Positions 1-6,542 are shown, counted from the first letter of the stretch. The stretch is 9,565 bases of DNA from Georgenia sp. (GCA_027322565.1 DAHVRG010000143.1:1-9565); one strand, 5' to 3'. Program-made: numbers and translations. Notes: generated by a model from the letters alone, not told the origin.

Positions 1-11
1 AGGAGACCCGC

Positions 12-566
12 ATGCCGACACCGACGCTCGACCCCCGCTTCAGCGACCCCGCGGCCACCGCCCGACCGTGGGCGGAGACGCTCGCACTCCTCCGCGACGC
101 GGAGCTCTACTGGTTCACCACCGTGCGCGACGACGGCCGGCCGCACGTCACCCCGCTCGTCGGGGTCTGGCACGAGGACGGGCTGTGCGTCGTCACCGGG
201 ATCCGGGAGCAGAAGGCGCGCAACCTCTCCGGGAACCGCGCCGTGGCCGTCACCACCGGCCAGAACACCTGGGCGCACGGCACCGACGTCGTGCTCGAGG
301 GGCGCGTCGAGCGGGTGACGGACGGGCCGGGTCTCGCCGCCGTCGCCGCCGCCTTCCTCGCCAAGTACGGCGAGGCGTGGCGCTTCGAGGTGCACGCCGA
401 CGGCTTCGGGTCCGAGGGCGGGGAGGCGTGGGTCTTGCGCGTCCGGCCCGAGCGGGTGCTCACCTTCGCCAAGGACCCGCACGGCCAGACGACCTACCGT
501 CTCGGCGAGCCCACCCGGACGAGGTTGCCGTCGGGGTCGACGAGCGCGAGCTCCCGTACCCCGTAG
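12..566 (+). CDS. PPOX-family flavin split-barrel protein with aberrant C-terminal tail
   Basis: A 184-residue protein of the pyridoxamine 5'-phosphate oxidase-like split-barrel superfamily. These cytosolic proteins bind FMN or F420; the substrate of this one is unknown. Recognisable family blocks are a Trp-Phe-Thr-Thr-Val strand followed by DDGRPHVTPL (about 34-49), VWHEDGL (52-58), REQKARNL (65-72), the VVLEGRVERV strand (93-102) and a C-terminal WRFEV plus FAKDPHGQTTYR (123-127, 152-163). Relatives normally stop right after the equivalent of Tyr-Arg-Phe. Here the frame runs on for 20 residues (165-184, rich in Thr, Ser, Arg and Pro). That extra DNA, read on the other strand, encodes the end of a VOC protein, so the tail is probably not native. 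The ATG at 12 has an AGGAG at 1-5 with a 6-base spacer. It faces the GH4 gene convergently and has no evident link to the sugar locus. The family is secure; the function is not. Confidence 0.88.
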   Translation: MPTPTLDPRFSDPAATARPWAETLALLRDAELYWFTTVRDDGRPHVTPLVGVWHEDGLCVVTGIREQKARNLSGNRAVAVTTGQNTWAHGTDVVLEGRVERVTDGPGLAAVAAAFLAKYGEAWRFEVHADGFGSEGGEAWVLRVRPERVLTFAKDPHGQTTYRLGEPTRTRLPSGSTSASSRTP

Positions 567-619
567 TCGGTGTCGACCGGCGGCGTGAGGCGGCTCCCGG
601 TGGCCGGGTGGCCCGTCAC
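494..619 (-). pseudogene. C-terminal remnant of a VOC (glyoxalase/bleomycin-resistance type) gene
   Basis: On the minus strand, 41 codons from 619 to the TAG at 496-494 read RLTPPVDTDYG followed by VRELALVDPDGNLVRVGSP. This is the conserved last segment of VOC-superfamily proteins, which usually read PPVDQPWG, REFALVDPDGN and LLRVGSP. Full proteins are about 115-130 residues, so roughly two thirds at the N-terminus is missing. In this frame a TGA lies a few codons upstream, inside the GH4 3' end, so no longer gene exists. A GTG at 619-617 overlaps the GH4 TGA as GTGA, but it lacks a well-placed ribosome binding site, and 41 residues cannot form the paired beta-alpha-beta fold. I read it as a decayed fragment left by a deletion. 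The match is by eye from family knowledge. Confidence 0.72.
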
Positions 620-1977
620 CGCAGTAGCGCCCCGACCTCAGGGGTGGCGGCGCAGTAGTCCTCGACGAGCCGGCGGGCCACCGTCGTCGAGTCGACGAGC
701 GGGTGATTGGCGAACGCGCGCCAGGCCAGCTCCCGCGACCCCTCGTCCAGCGCCCGCAGGACGAGCTGCTCGCTCGCCTTGACCGTGGTGACGAGCCCGG
801 CCATCTCCCCGTCCAGCGGAGCGACGGCGTGCGGGTGGACGCCCTCGCGGTCCACCGAACAGGGCACCTCGACCACGGCGTCCGGGGTGAGGTGGGGGAC
901 GAGCAGCTCGCCGGTACCGCGGGCGTCGTTCCCGACGCCGAGGATCATCGTCGCGGCCTCACCGGTCGCCAGACCGGTCATGAGGTCGAGCGCGACCTCC
1001 TGGTACCCGCCGCCCTCGACGTCCTCGGCGCGCCGGGCGTACCGCTGCTCACGCGGGCGCGACTCGCCCATGTAGCTCGCCTCGCGCTCGTGCCTCGTGC
1101 GGTCCCAGATCTCCAGCGCACGGTCCGGGTCGGCGGCGGCCGCGTCGTAGAAGCGGTTCTGCTGGGCGTCGAGGAACTCCCCGCGGGTGTGCTCCTCGCC
1201 GGTCACCCGGGCCAGCGCCTCCCGGTGCCGGTAGTAGTAGAAGAGGTACTCGTTGGGGATGGTGCCCAGTGCCCGCACCCAGTCGAAGCCGAGAATGCGG
1301 GCCTCCTCGACGCCGTCGAGGAGGTCGTCCGAGGCGAGGACGTCGGGCAGCACGTCGCGGCCGTCGACGACGAGCGTGCGTAGCCAGCCGAGGTGGTTGA
1401 GTCCGACGTAGTCGAAGCCGACGGCGCGCGGGTCCTGTCCCACGGTGGCCGCCACCCGCCGCATGAGCCCGATCGGGGTGTCGCAGATGCTCACGACGCG
1501 GTCGCCCAGCACCCGGCGCATCGCCTCGGTGAGGATCCCAGCCGGGTTGGTGAAGTTGATCGTCCACGCGCGGGGCGCGCGGGCGCGGACCTCCTCGGCG
1601 AGGCGCAGCGCCCGGGGCACGGTGCGCAGCGCGTAGGCCAGCCCACCGGGGCCCACCGTCTCCTGCCCGAGGACGCCGAGGCGCAGCGCGGTGCGCTCGT
1701 CGTGCACCCGCCCGGCCGTGCCGCCGACCCGGATCGCGGAGAAGACGAAGTCGGCGCCGTCCAGCGCGTCGGCGAGGTGCGTCGTCGTCCGGACCTCCGG
1801 TGGCTGGGCGGCGGTGGCGGCGAGCTGCGCCAAGACGTTGCGGACCACCTCGAGGCGCCGCTCCGAGACGTCGTAGAGCCACAGCTCGGCGACGCGCAGC
1901 CGGGCGTCGCCGGCGGACAGGGCCTGGAAGATCTGGGGGACGCGGAACCCGCCCCCGCCGATGATGGTGAGCTTCAC
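616..1977 (-). CDS. GH4-family NAD-dependent phospho-glycosidase (6-phospho-beta-glucosidase/ChbF-like)
   Basis: A 453-residue cytosolic glycoside hydrolase of family 4, the usual length for the family. GH4 enzymes cleave glycosidic bonds by an NAD+- and Mn2+-assisted oxidation-elimination mechanism, and most bacterial members use 6-phosphorylated disaccharides. Visible motifs are an N-terminal Rossmann loop TIIGGGG (4-10), FSAIRVGG (79-86), GQETVGPGG (104-112), INFTNP (140-145), CDTPIG with the metal-ligand Cys (C165), GLNHLGW with the metal-ligand His (H195), and NEYLFYYY (242-249), which holds the candidate catalytic Tyr. The open frame extends 134 codons further upstream, but the family starts at KLTIIGGGG. 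The GTG at 1977 has GGAGG at 1992-1988 ten bases before it, so I chose that start. The gene is divergent from the kinase/transporter operon across 178 bases. Its 3' end abuts the VOC remnant. The sequence does not separate 6-phospho-beta-glucosidase from chitobiose-6-phosphate or related specificities. Confidence 0.9.
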   Translation of the reverse strand: MKLTIIGGGGFRVPQIFQALSAGDARLRVAELWLYDVSERRLEVVRNVLAQLAATAAQPPEVRTTTHLADALDGADFVFSAIRVGGTAGRVHDERTALRLGVLGQETVGPGGLAYALRTVPRALRLAEEVRARAPRAWTINFTNPAGILTEAMRRVLGDRVVSICDTPIGLMRRVAATVGQDPRAVGFDYVGLNHLGWLRTLVVDGRDVLPDVLASDDLLDGVEEARILGFDWVRALGTIPNEYLFYYYRHREALARVTGEEHTRGEFLDAQQNRFYDAAAADPDRALEIWDRTRHEREASYMGESRPREQRYARRAEDVEGGGYQEVALDLMTGLATGEAATMILGVGNDARGTGELLVPHLTPDAVVEVPCSVDREGVHPHAVAPLDGEMAGLVTTVKASEQLVLRALDEGSRELAWRAFANHPLVDSTTVARRLVEDYCAATPEVGALLR

Positions 1978-1987
1978 GCGGAGCAGG

Positions 1988-1992
1988 CCTCC
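1988..1992 (-). promoter_or_regulatory. Ribosome binding site deciding the GH4 start
   Basis: A GGAGG on the minus strand, 10 bases upstream of the GTG at 1977. It supports this start over the longer open frame that reaches 2379. Confidence 0.6.
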
Positions 1993-2003
1993 GGGACGGG
2001 CAG

Positions 2004-2025
2004 GCACGGCGGCTGCACGGCGGCT
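2004..2025. repeat. Exact 11-bp tandem duplication in the GH4 leader
   Basis: GCACGGCGGCT occurs twice head to tail (2004-2014 and 2015-2025). The repeat lies 27-48 bases upstream of the GH4 start, between the GH4 ribosome binding site and the candidate promoter elements. It may be simple slippage in a GC-rich leader. No function can be read from it. Confidence 0.8.
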
Positions 2026-2052
2026 GCCGGGGTTGGGGCGATCACGGGGGCG

Positions 2053-2058
2053 ACGGTA
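2053..2058 (-). promoter_or_regulatory. Possible extended -10 element for GH4
   Basis: On the minus strand TACCGT (2058-2053) fits the TANNNT -10 form and is preceded by TGT, giving an extended -10 look. No good -35 is visible 16-18 bases upstream. It lies about 75 bases before the GH4 start. Weak, by eye only. Confidence 0.25.
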
Positions 2059-2091
2059 ACAGCAGCGGGTCGGGGCCGGCACGAGCGCCGC

Positions 2092-2097
2092 TAGGAT
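2092..2097 (+). promoter_or_regulatory. Possible -10 element for the kinase/transporter operon
   Basis: TAGGAT fits the TANNNT -10 form and lies about 60 bases before the kinase GTG. The expected -35 position holds only a GC-rich stretch with no TTG. TACGGT at 2121-2126 is an alternative. Both are weak, but the operon must have a promoter somewhere in 1978-2141. Confidence 0.28.
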
Positions 2098-2141
2098 GGC
2101 GTGCCGCAACGGTGGGCGAGTACGGTCCACCCCACATATCC

Positions 2142-2148
2142 GGAGGAG
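2142..2148 (+). promoter_or_regulatory. Ribosome binding site deciding the kinase start
   Basis: GGAGGAG with a 7-base spacer to the GTG at 2156. This strong site argues against the in-frame ATG at 2096, which would add 20 atypical residues and would place this site inside the coding region. Confidence 0.75.
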
Positions 2149-2155
2149 CAGCCGC

Positions 2156-3244
2156 GTGACCGACGAGGCAGCAGGTGACCCGCAGGACGCCCCCCAGGGC
2201 AGCGTCCTCGACGTCTTCCTCTCCGGTCCGCTCTTCCTCGACATCGTCTTCTCCGGCATGCCGACCGGACCGCGCCCCGGCACAGAGGTGTGGGCCGGCG
2301 GGATGGGGTCGCTGCCCGGCGGCATCGCCAACCTCGCCGTGGCCACCAGCCGGCTCGGCCTGGCGACCGGGCTCGCCACGGGCTTCGGCGGTGACGTCTA
2401 CGGACGCTGGTGCTGGGACATCCTCGCCGACGAGGCGATCGACCTGTCCCGCTCGATCCGGATCCCGTCCCAGCACACCTCCGTCACCGTGTCGATGGCC
2501 TACGCGGGGGACCGGGCGATGGTCACCCACGGGCACCCGCTGCCGGTGGGTTACGACGAGCTCATCGGTGAGCCGCCGGCGACCCGCGCCGTCATCATCG
2601 ACCTCGACGACGGCCGCGCCGGCGAGCAGTGGTGGCGGGCGGCGGCCGCGACCGGGTCGCTCGTCTTCGCCGACGTGGGCTGGGACCCCTCGGAGCGCTG
2701 GGACCCGGCCCGGTTGGCCGCGTTGGAGGACTGCTACGCCTTCCTCCCGAACGCGGCGGAGGCGACGGCCTACACCGGGACGGACTCGCCGCACGCAGCG
2801 GCCCGGGCCCTCGCCGACCGCGTCCCGCTCGTCGTCGTCACGATGGGCGCCGACGGCGCGGTGGCGGTCGACGCGGGTACCGGGGAGGAGTGCCATGTCC
2901 CGGCGCTCGACGTCGAGGCCATCGACCCGACGGGCGCCGGGGACGTGTTCCTCGCCGCGTTCGCCCGCGGCAGCCTCTCCGGCTGGCCGCTGGCCCAGCG
3001 GCTGCGCTTCGCCGCCCTGTGCTCCGGCCTCGCGGTGCAGGGCTTCGGCGGCTCCCTCGCCGCCCCCGGCATCGGGGACCTCCACGACTGGTGGGGCGCG
3101 CTCGACACCGCCCACCGGGCCGGGGACCCGGCGGCCGGGGCGCTGCACGAGCACTACCGGTTCCTCCCCGACGTCCTGCCGGCACGTCCGGGCCGGGTCA
3201 CGCGCCGCGCCGAGGCCACCTTCGCGCTCGAGTCGGACCTCTAG
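2156..3244 (+). CDS. PfkB/ribokinase-family carbohydrate kinase
   Basis: A 362-residue cytosolic sugar or nucleoside kinase that transfers the ATP gamma-phosphate to a hydroxyl of its substrate. The PfkB hallmarks are present: the N-terminal strand FLSGPLFLDIVFSG (21-34), the substrate-binding GG motif LPGGIANLAVATSRLG (53-68), PNAAEA (198-203), the TMGADGA nucleotide region (229-235) and signature 2, DPTGAGD (257-263), with D263 as the likely catalytic base. The protein is somewhat longer than typical members of about 300-330 residues, because about 40 residues follow the last recognisable helix. The GTG start is set by GGAGGAG at 2142-2148. It is the first gene of a co-directional run with the ABC transporter genes, with 54 bases before the next start, and is divergent from GH4. 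This suggests it phosphorylates the imported sugar or its breakdown product. The substrate cannot be assigned from sequence alone. Confidence 0.88.
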   Translation: MTDEAAGDPQDAPQGSVLDVFLSGPLFLDIVFSGMPTGPRPGTEVWAGGMGSLPGGIANLAVATSRLGLATGLATGFGGDVYGRWCWDILADEAIDLSRSIRIPSQHTSVTVSMAYAGDRAMVTHGHPLPVGYDELIGEPPATRAVIIDLDDGRAGEQWWRAAAATGSLVFADVGWDPSERWDPARLAALEDCYAFLPNAAEATAYTGTDSPHAAARALADRVPLVVVTMGADGAVAVDAGTGEECHVPALDVEAIDPTGAGDVFLAAFARGSLSGWPLAQRLRFAALCSGLAVQGFGGSLAAPGIGDLHDWWGALDTAHRAGDPAAGALHEHYRFLPDVLPARPGRVTRRAEATFALESDL

Positions 3245-3261
3245 CTTATGAAGGACACACC

Positions 3262-3277
3262 GGCGGCCCCCGCCGCC
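3262..3277 (+). other. GC stem-loop between the kinase and the solute-binding protein gene
   Basis: GGCGGC and GCCGCC are a perfect 6-bp stem around a CCCC loop. It sits 18 bases after the kinase stop and 8 bases before the ribosome binding site of the binding-protein gene. There is no U-run, so it is not a classic terminator. A hairpin here could protect the downstream transcript end and favour expression of the binding protein, as in other ABC sugar operons. That role is inference. Confidence 0.4.
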
Positions 3278-3298
3278 CGACGCCCAAGGAGAAGGAAC

Positions 3299-4678
3299 AT
3301 GAGTCGACACCGGACACACCGGACCGTCGTCACCGCGGCCGTGGCGGCGCTGGCGCTCGCCGCCTGCACCCCGGGCAGCGGCGGGGGCGGCGAGGACGCA
3401 CCCACGACCGCCGGCGGGGAGACGGGCGGGGAGGTGAGCACGGACATCTCCGAGCTCGGCGACGTCACCCTCGTCGTGTGGGACCAGGAGGTCCGCGGCG
3501 GGCAGAACGAGCAGATGGAGCAGCTCAACGCCGCCTTCATGGAGCGCTACCCGAACGTCACCATCGAGCGCAACACCATGTCCAACGACGACCTCACCAC
3601 CACCCTGCGGCTGGCGCTCACCGGCGACGACGCCCCCGACGTCACCCAGGTGAACAACTCGCGCTCCCAGATGGGCCAGTACGTCGCAGCCGGCCAGCTG
3701 CGCAACCTCGACGACTACGCCGAGGCCTACGGCTGGACCGACCGGTTCTCCGACTCGGTGCTGCAGAACACCCGCTACTCCGAGGACGGCGTCATCTTCG
3801 GCGAGGGCTCCATCTGGGCCCTGCCGCAGGTCGGTGAGGTCGTCGGCGTGTACTACTCGAAGTCCAAGCTCGCGGAGCTGGGCCTGGAGGTGCCGCAGAC
3901 CTGGGCCGAGCTCGGCGAGCAGCTCGCCACCATCAGCGAGGCGGGGCAGACCCCGCTGCTCCTCGGCAACCTCGACCAGTGGCCCGCCGGACACGTCTTC
4001 GGCCCCGTGCAGGGCGCCCACGTGGACCCCGAGGAGATCCGCGCCCTGGGCTTCGGCAACGAGGGGGCGAGCTGGGAGACCGACGAGAACCGCGCCGCCG
4101 CCGAGGAGCTCGCCGCGTGGGTCGAGGCCGGCTACTTCAACGACGGCTTCAACGGCGCCGACTACGACGCCGTGTGGCAGTCCTTCACCGAGGGTGAGGG
4201 CGTCTACCTCATGGCGGGCTCCTGGCTCGGCCCCGACATCGAGGCCGCGATGGGTGAGGACGCCGGATTCTTCGCCCCGCCGCCCACCGAGGCGGGCGGC
4301 CCGAAGGTGACGACCGGCGGCACCGGAATCCCGTTCGCGATCACCGCGTCCTCCGAGGTCCCGGACGTCGGCGCCGCCTACATCGACTTCATCACGAGCG
4401 AGGAGGCGATGGCCGTCCTCGCCGAGACGGGCAACATGCCCGTGGTCGAGACCGCCGAGCACATGCCCGACGGCGGCCTGCAGGCCGACATCTACGCCGC
4501 CTACGCCGAGGTCACCGAGGAGGGCGCGCTCGTGCCCTACCTCGACTGGGCGACCCCGACGATGGGCGACACCCTCGGGCAGAGCCTGCAGTCCTTCCTC
4601 GGCGGACAGCTCGACGTCGACGGGCTGCTCGCCGCCCTCGAGGCCGACTACAGCGAGTTCGTCGCCTCGACGCAGTGA
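3299..4678 (+). CDS. ABC transporter sugar-binding lipoprotein (family 1 extracellular solute-binding protein)
   Basis: A 459-residue lipid-anchored solute-binding protein that captures a sugar or oligosaccharide outside the membrane and hands it to the permeases. The N-terminus has a basic stretch (SRHRTHR, 2-8), a hydrophobic segment (9-22) and a lipobox LAAC with Cys at 23, followed by a Gly-rich linker. Family 1 traits follow: VTLVVWDQE at the start of the mature fold, FMERYPNVTIE, APDVTQVNN, GSIWALPQVGEVVGVYYSKSKLAELGL, PQTWAEL, and a C-terminal FITSEEAMAVLAETGNMPV. The start at 3299 has AAGGAG at 3286-3291 with a 7-base spacer. An in-frame ATG at 3248 has no such site and would put an Arg-rich piece ahead of the signal peptide. 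Its stop overlaps the first permease start. The ligand is probably a di- or oligosaccharide, judged only from the neighbours. Confidence 0.93.
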   Translation: MSRHRTHRTVVTAAVAALALAACTPGSGGGGEDAPTTAGGETGGEVSTDISELGDVTLVVWDQEVRGGQNEQMEQLNAAFMERYPNVTIERNTMSNDDLTTTLRLALTGDDAPDVTQVNNSRSQMGQYVAAGQLRNLDDYAEAYGWTDRFSDSVLQNTRYSEDGVIFGEGSIWALPQVGEVVGVYYSKSKLAELGLEVPQTWAELGEQLATISEAGQTPLLLGNLDQWPAGHVFGPVQGAHVDPEEIRALGFGNEGASWETDENRAAAEELAAWVEAGYFNDGFNGADYDAVWQSFTEGEGVYLMAGSWLGPDIEAAMGEDAGFFAPPPTEAGGPKVTTGGTGIPFAITASSEVPDVGAAYIDFITSEEAMAVLAETGNMPVVETAEHMPDGGLQADIYAAYAEVTEEGALVPYLDWATPTMGDTLGQSLQSFLGGQLDVDGLLAALEADYSEFVASTQ

Positions 4679-5604
4679 GCACGCGCGACACGGCGGCGCC
4701 CGGTACGCGGGCGGCCCGGCAGGGCCGCCCGCGCCGACGGCTGGGCCTCTTCGGCCTGACCCCGTACCTCTTCCTGGCCCCCGCGTTCGTCGTCTACGCC
4801 ACCTTCCTGCTCTATCCGCTGGGCCGAGCCGCGCAGATCTCGCTGTACGACTGGGACGGCCTCACGCTGGCGAGCTTCGTCGGCGTGGACAACTACGTCT
4901 CGGTCGTCACCGACCCGCAGCTGCGCGAGGCGTTCTGGCACGCGCTCGTGCTCATCTTCTTCTTCGCGGTCCTCCCGCTGGCGATCGGGCTCGTGCTCGC
5001 GGCCGTCCTCGTCCGCGGCAAGGTCCGCGGGCTGCCGTTCTTCCGCACCGTCGTCTTCCTCCCCCAGGTCATCGCGATGGTCGTCGTCGCGGTGGCCTGG
5101 CGGCGGATCTACGCCCCCGACGGCACCCTCAACGCCGTGCTCGAGGCCGTCGGGCTCGGCGGGCTCACCCGGGCCTGGCTCGGTGACTTCACCTGGACCC
5201 TGCCGGCCGTCGGCTTCGTCGGCACGTGGGTGTGCACCGGGCTGGTCACCGTCCTGCTCATGGCCGGGATGGCCCGGATCCCGAACGACCTCTACGAGGC
5301 CGCCACGCTCGACGGCGCGGGAGCGGTGCGCTCCTTCTTCGCCATCTCTGTCCCCTCCGTCCGGGCCGAGATCGTCGTGGCGCTCACGCTGACGATCATC
5401 GCGGCGCTCAAGACCTTCGACCTCGTCTACGTGACGACCTCCGGCGGGCCCGGGAGGTCGACGACGGTGCCGAGCTACGTCGTCTACCGGCGCGCGTTCA
5501 TGGAGGGGGACGTCGGGTCGGCGGCCGCGGTCGCGATCGTCCTCACGGTCCTCATCTTCGGGATCAACCTCGCCGTCAACCTCATCGGGGAGCGGGAGCG
5601 ATGA
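4675..5604 (+). CDS. ABC sugar transporter permease (MalF/UgpA type)
   Basis: A 309-residue inner-membrane permease subunit of a carbohydrate ABC importer. It has a basic N-terminus (to about 25) and then about six hydrophobic segments: about 28-50, 88-113, 124-142, 176-200, 230-250 and 284-304. The cytoplasmic EAA loop that docks the ATPase is clear at 207-230 (YEAATLDGAGAVRSFF with a Pro near 227). The end of the fold has the common VYVTTSGGPGRSTTVPSYVVYRRAF pattern, split here across 251-275. The GTG start overlaps the preceding stop as GTGA, and there is no strong ribosome binding site, so translation is probably coupled to the binding-protein gene. It pairs with the next gene to form the channel. 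No ATPase gene is present in the window. Confidence 0.93.
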   Translation: MSTRDTAAPGTRAARQGRPRRRLGLFGLTPYLFLAPAFVVYATFLLYPLGRAAQISLYDWDGLTLASFVGVDNYVSVVTDPQLREAFWHALVLIFFFAVLPLAIGLVLAAVLVRGKVRGLPFFRTVVFLPQVIAMVVVAVAWRRIYAPDGTLNAVLEAVGLGGLTRAWLGDFTWTLPAVGFVGTWVCTGLVTVLLMAGMARIPNDLYEAATLDGAGAVRSFFAISVPSVRAEIVVALTLTIIAALKTFDLVYVTTSGGPGRSTTVPSYVVYRRAFMEGDVGSAAAVAIVLTVLIFGINLAVNLIGERER

Positions 5605-6419
5605 GGATCTCGGCCGGGGAACGGATCGGCAACTACGTCATCCTCGTCGTCTTCGCAGCGTTCGCGCTCGGACCGATCATCACCGTCCTCAGCACCGCAC
5701 TGTCCCCGGAGACCCCGCAGGACGCCGCGGCGCGGAGCGGGCCGCACTGGGAGAACTTCACCCGGGCGTGGGAGCAGGGCAGGTTCGGGGAGTACATGAC
5801 GAACTCCGTCGTCGTCGCCGGCATCGTCGTCGTGAGCGCCGCCGTGCTGTCGATCATGGCGGGGTACGCGCTCGGGGCCTTCTCCTTCCCCGGTTCGCGG
5901 ATCCTGTTCTACGCCTTCCTCGTGGGGATCATGGTGCCGACCGAGGCCATCGTCGTCCCGCTCTTCTTCGACTTCCAGGCCGTCGGCCTGACAAACACCT
6001 ACTGGGGCATCGCGCTGCCCCAGGTCGCGCAGTCGGTGGCCTTCGGGACGTTCTGGATGCGGGCCTACTTCCGGGGCGCGAACCGCTCGATCCTCGAGGC
6101 CGCGCGGCTCGACGGTGCCGGGCACCACCGGGTGCTGTGGCAGGTGCTCCTGCCCGTGGCCCGGCCCGCCGTCGTCACGCTCGTGCTCCTCACCTTCATG
6201 TGGACGTGGAACGAGTTCCTCATCCCGCTCGTCATGTCCCCGAACCAGCACCTGCGCACCGCGCCGCTCGGGCTCGCCCTCTTCCAGGGCCAGTACACCC
6301 AGGGCACCGTCCTCCTCGCCGCCGGCGCCGTCCTCGTCGCGCTGCCGACCGTCGTCCTCTACCTCTTCCTCCAGCGGCACTTCATCCGCGGGATGCTCGA
6401 GGGCGCGGTCAAGGACTGA
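5601..6419 (+). CDS. ABC sugar transporter permease (MalG/UgpE type)
   Basis: A 272-residue second permease of the carbohydrate importer. It has about six membrane segments: about 12-33, 68-92, 99-122, 135-152, 188-210 and 236-256. The EAA loop is at 165-187 (LEAARLDGAGHHRVLWQVLLP). Other MalG-type marks are WENFTRAW (50-57), MTNSVVVAG (66-74), the MVPTEAIVVPLF stretch (111-122), FWMRAYFR (151-158) and WTWNEFLIPL (201-210). The C-terminus FIRGMLEGAVKD is typical of the group. The ATG overlaps the preceding stop as ATGA, and GGGGAG at 5587-5592 precedes it by 8 bases. It is the last gene of the run, and 123 bases separate it from the deacetylase start. Confidence 0.93.
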   Translation: MRISAGERIGNYVILVVFAAFALGPIITVLSTALSPETPQDAAARSGPHWENFTRAWEQGRFGEYMTNSVVVAGIVVVSAAVLSIMAGYALGAFSFPGSRILFYAFLVGIMVPTEAIVVPLFFDFQAVGLTNTYWGIALPQVAQSVAFGTFWMRAYFRGANRSILEAARLDGAGHHRVLWQVLLPVARPAVVTLVLLTFMWTWNEFLIPLVMSPNQHLRTAPLGLALFQGQYTQGTVLLAAGAVLVALPTVVLYLFLQRHFIRGMLEGAVKD

Positions 6420-6424
6420 GGCCG

Positions 6425-6437
6425 GCCGGTCCCCGGC
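6425..6437 (+). terminator. Possible weak hairpin after the transporter operon
   Basis: GCCGG, a 3-base loop and CCGGC lie 6 bases after the stop of the last permease. There is no U-run. Hairpins without a U-run can terminate in actinobacteria, but this stem is only 5 bp, and read-through into the deacetylase gene cannot be excluded. Confidence 0.25.
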
Positions 6438-6445
6438 AGGCATGG

Positions 6446-6474
6446 TTGCGTGCCCGGACGGGCCTCGCTACGTT
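6446..6474 (+). promoter_or_regulatory. Putative promoter for the PIG-L deacetylase gene
   Basis: TTGCGT (6446-6451), a 17-base spacer and TACGTT (6469-6474) match a sigma-70-like promoter form with TTG in the -35 and TANNNT in the -10. The start point would fall near 6481, giving a leader of about 60 bases. An inverted repeat (6452-6463) fills the front of the spacer, where a repressor could act. Assigned by eye. Confidence 0.38.
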
Positions 6475-6506
6475 CGACGGTACTACGCCCGGTGCCGGGT
6501 GTCCGT

Positions 6507-6524
6507 GCAGACGGAGCCGTCTGC
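6507..6524. promoter_or_regulatory. 8-bp perfect inverted repeat upstream of the deacetylase gene
   Basis: GCAGACGG, two bases, then CCGTCTGC. It lies 18 bases before the ATG at 6543 and just before the ribosome binding site (AGGGGG, 6531-6536). As DNA it could be a regulator's operator. As RNA it would form a 7-bp hairpin with a GAGC loop close to the ribosome binding site. Which role applies, if either, cannot be told. Confidence 0.45.
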
Positions 6525-6542
6525 CCGATGAGGGGGATGAGC

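Noticed and set aside
596..608. CCCGG-TGG-CCGGG hairpin between the convergent ends as a terminator
   Set aside because: The stem is only 5 bp with no U-run, and it lies inside the VOC remnant, so chance is the simpler explanation.
494..619. The VOC fragment as a working small gene coupled to GH4 by GTGA
   Set aside because: 41 residues cover only the last strands of a VOC domain, and no well-placed ribosome binding site is visible.
2111..2135. GGTGG/CCACC and GTGGG/CCCAC inverted repeat upstream of the kinase as an operator
   Set aside because: The arms are 5 bp with a long spacer and pair in more than one register, which is not distinguishable from chance at this base composition.
1978..2379. 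N-terminal extension of GH4 up to 2379
   Set aside because: The extra 134 residues have no GH4 similarity and overlap the divergent control region and the kinase start. The Rossmann motif begins right after the GTG at 1977, which has a ribosome binding site.
3221..3247. A promoter (TTCGCG with TAGCTT) before the binding-protein gene
   Set aside because: The spacer is 15 bases and the -35 match is poor. Co-transcription with the kinase is the better reading.
2042..4462. An 806-codon open frame on the minus strand
   Set aside because: It is antisense to the kinase and binding-protein genes, whose motifs and ribosome binding sites are clear. Its translation is Val/Gly/Arg/Asp-rich without any recognisable family, as expected from high-GC shadow frames.
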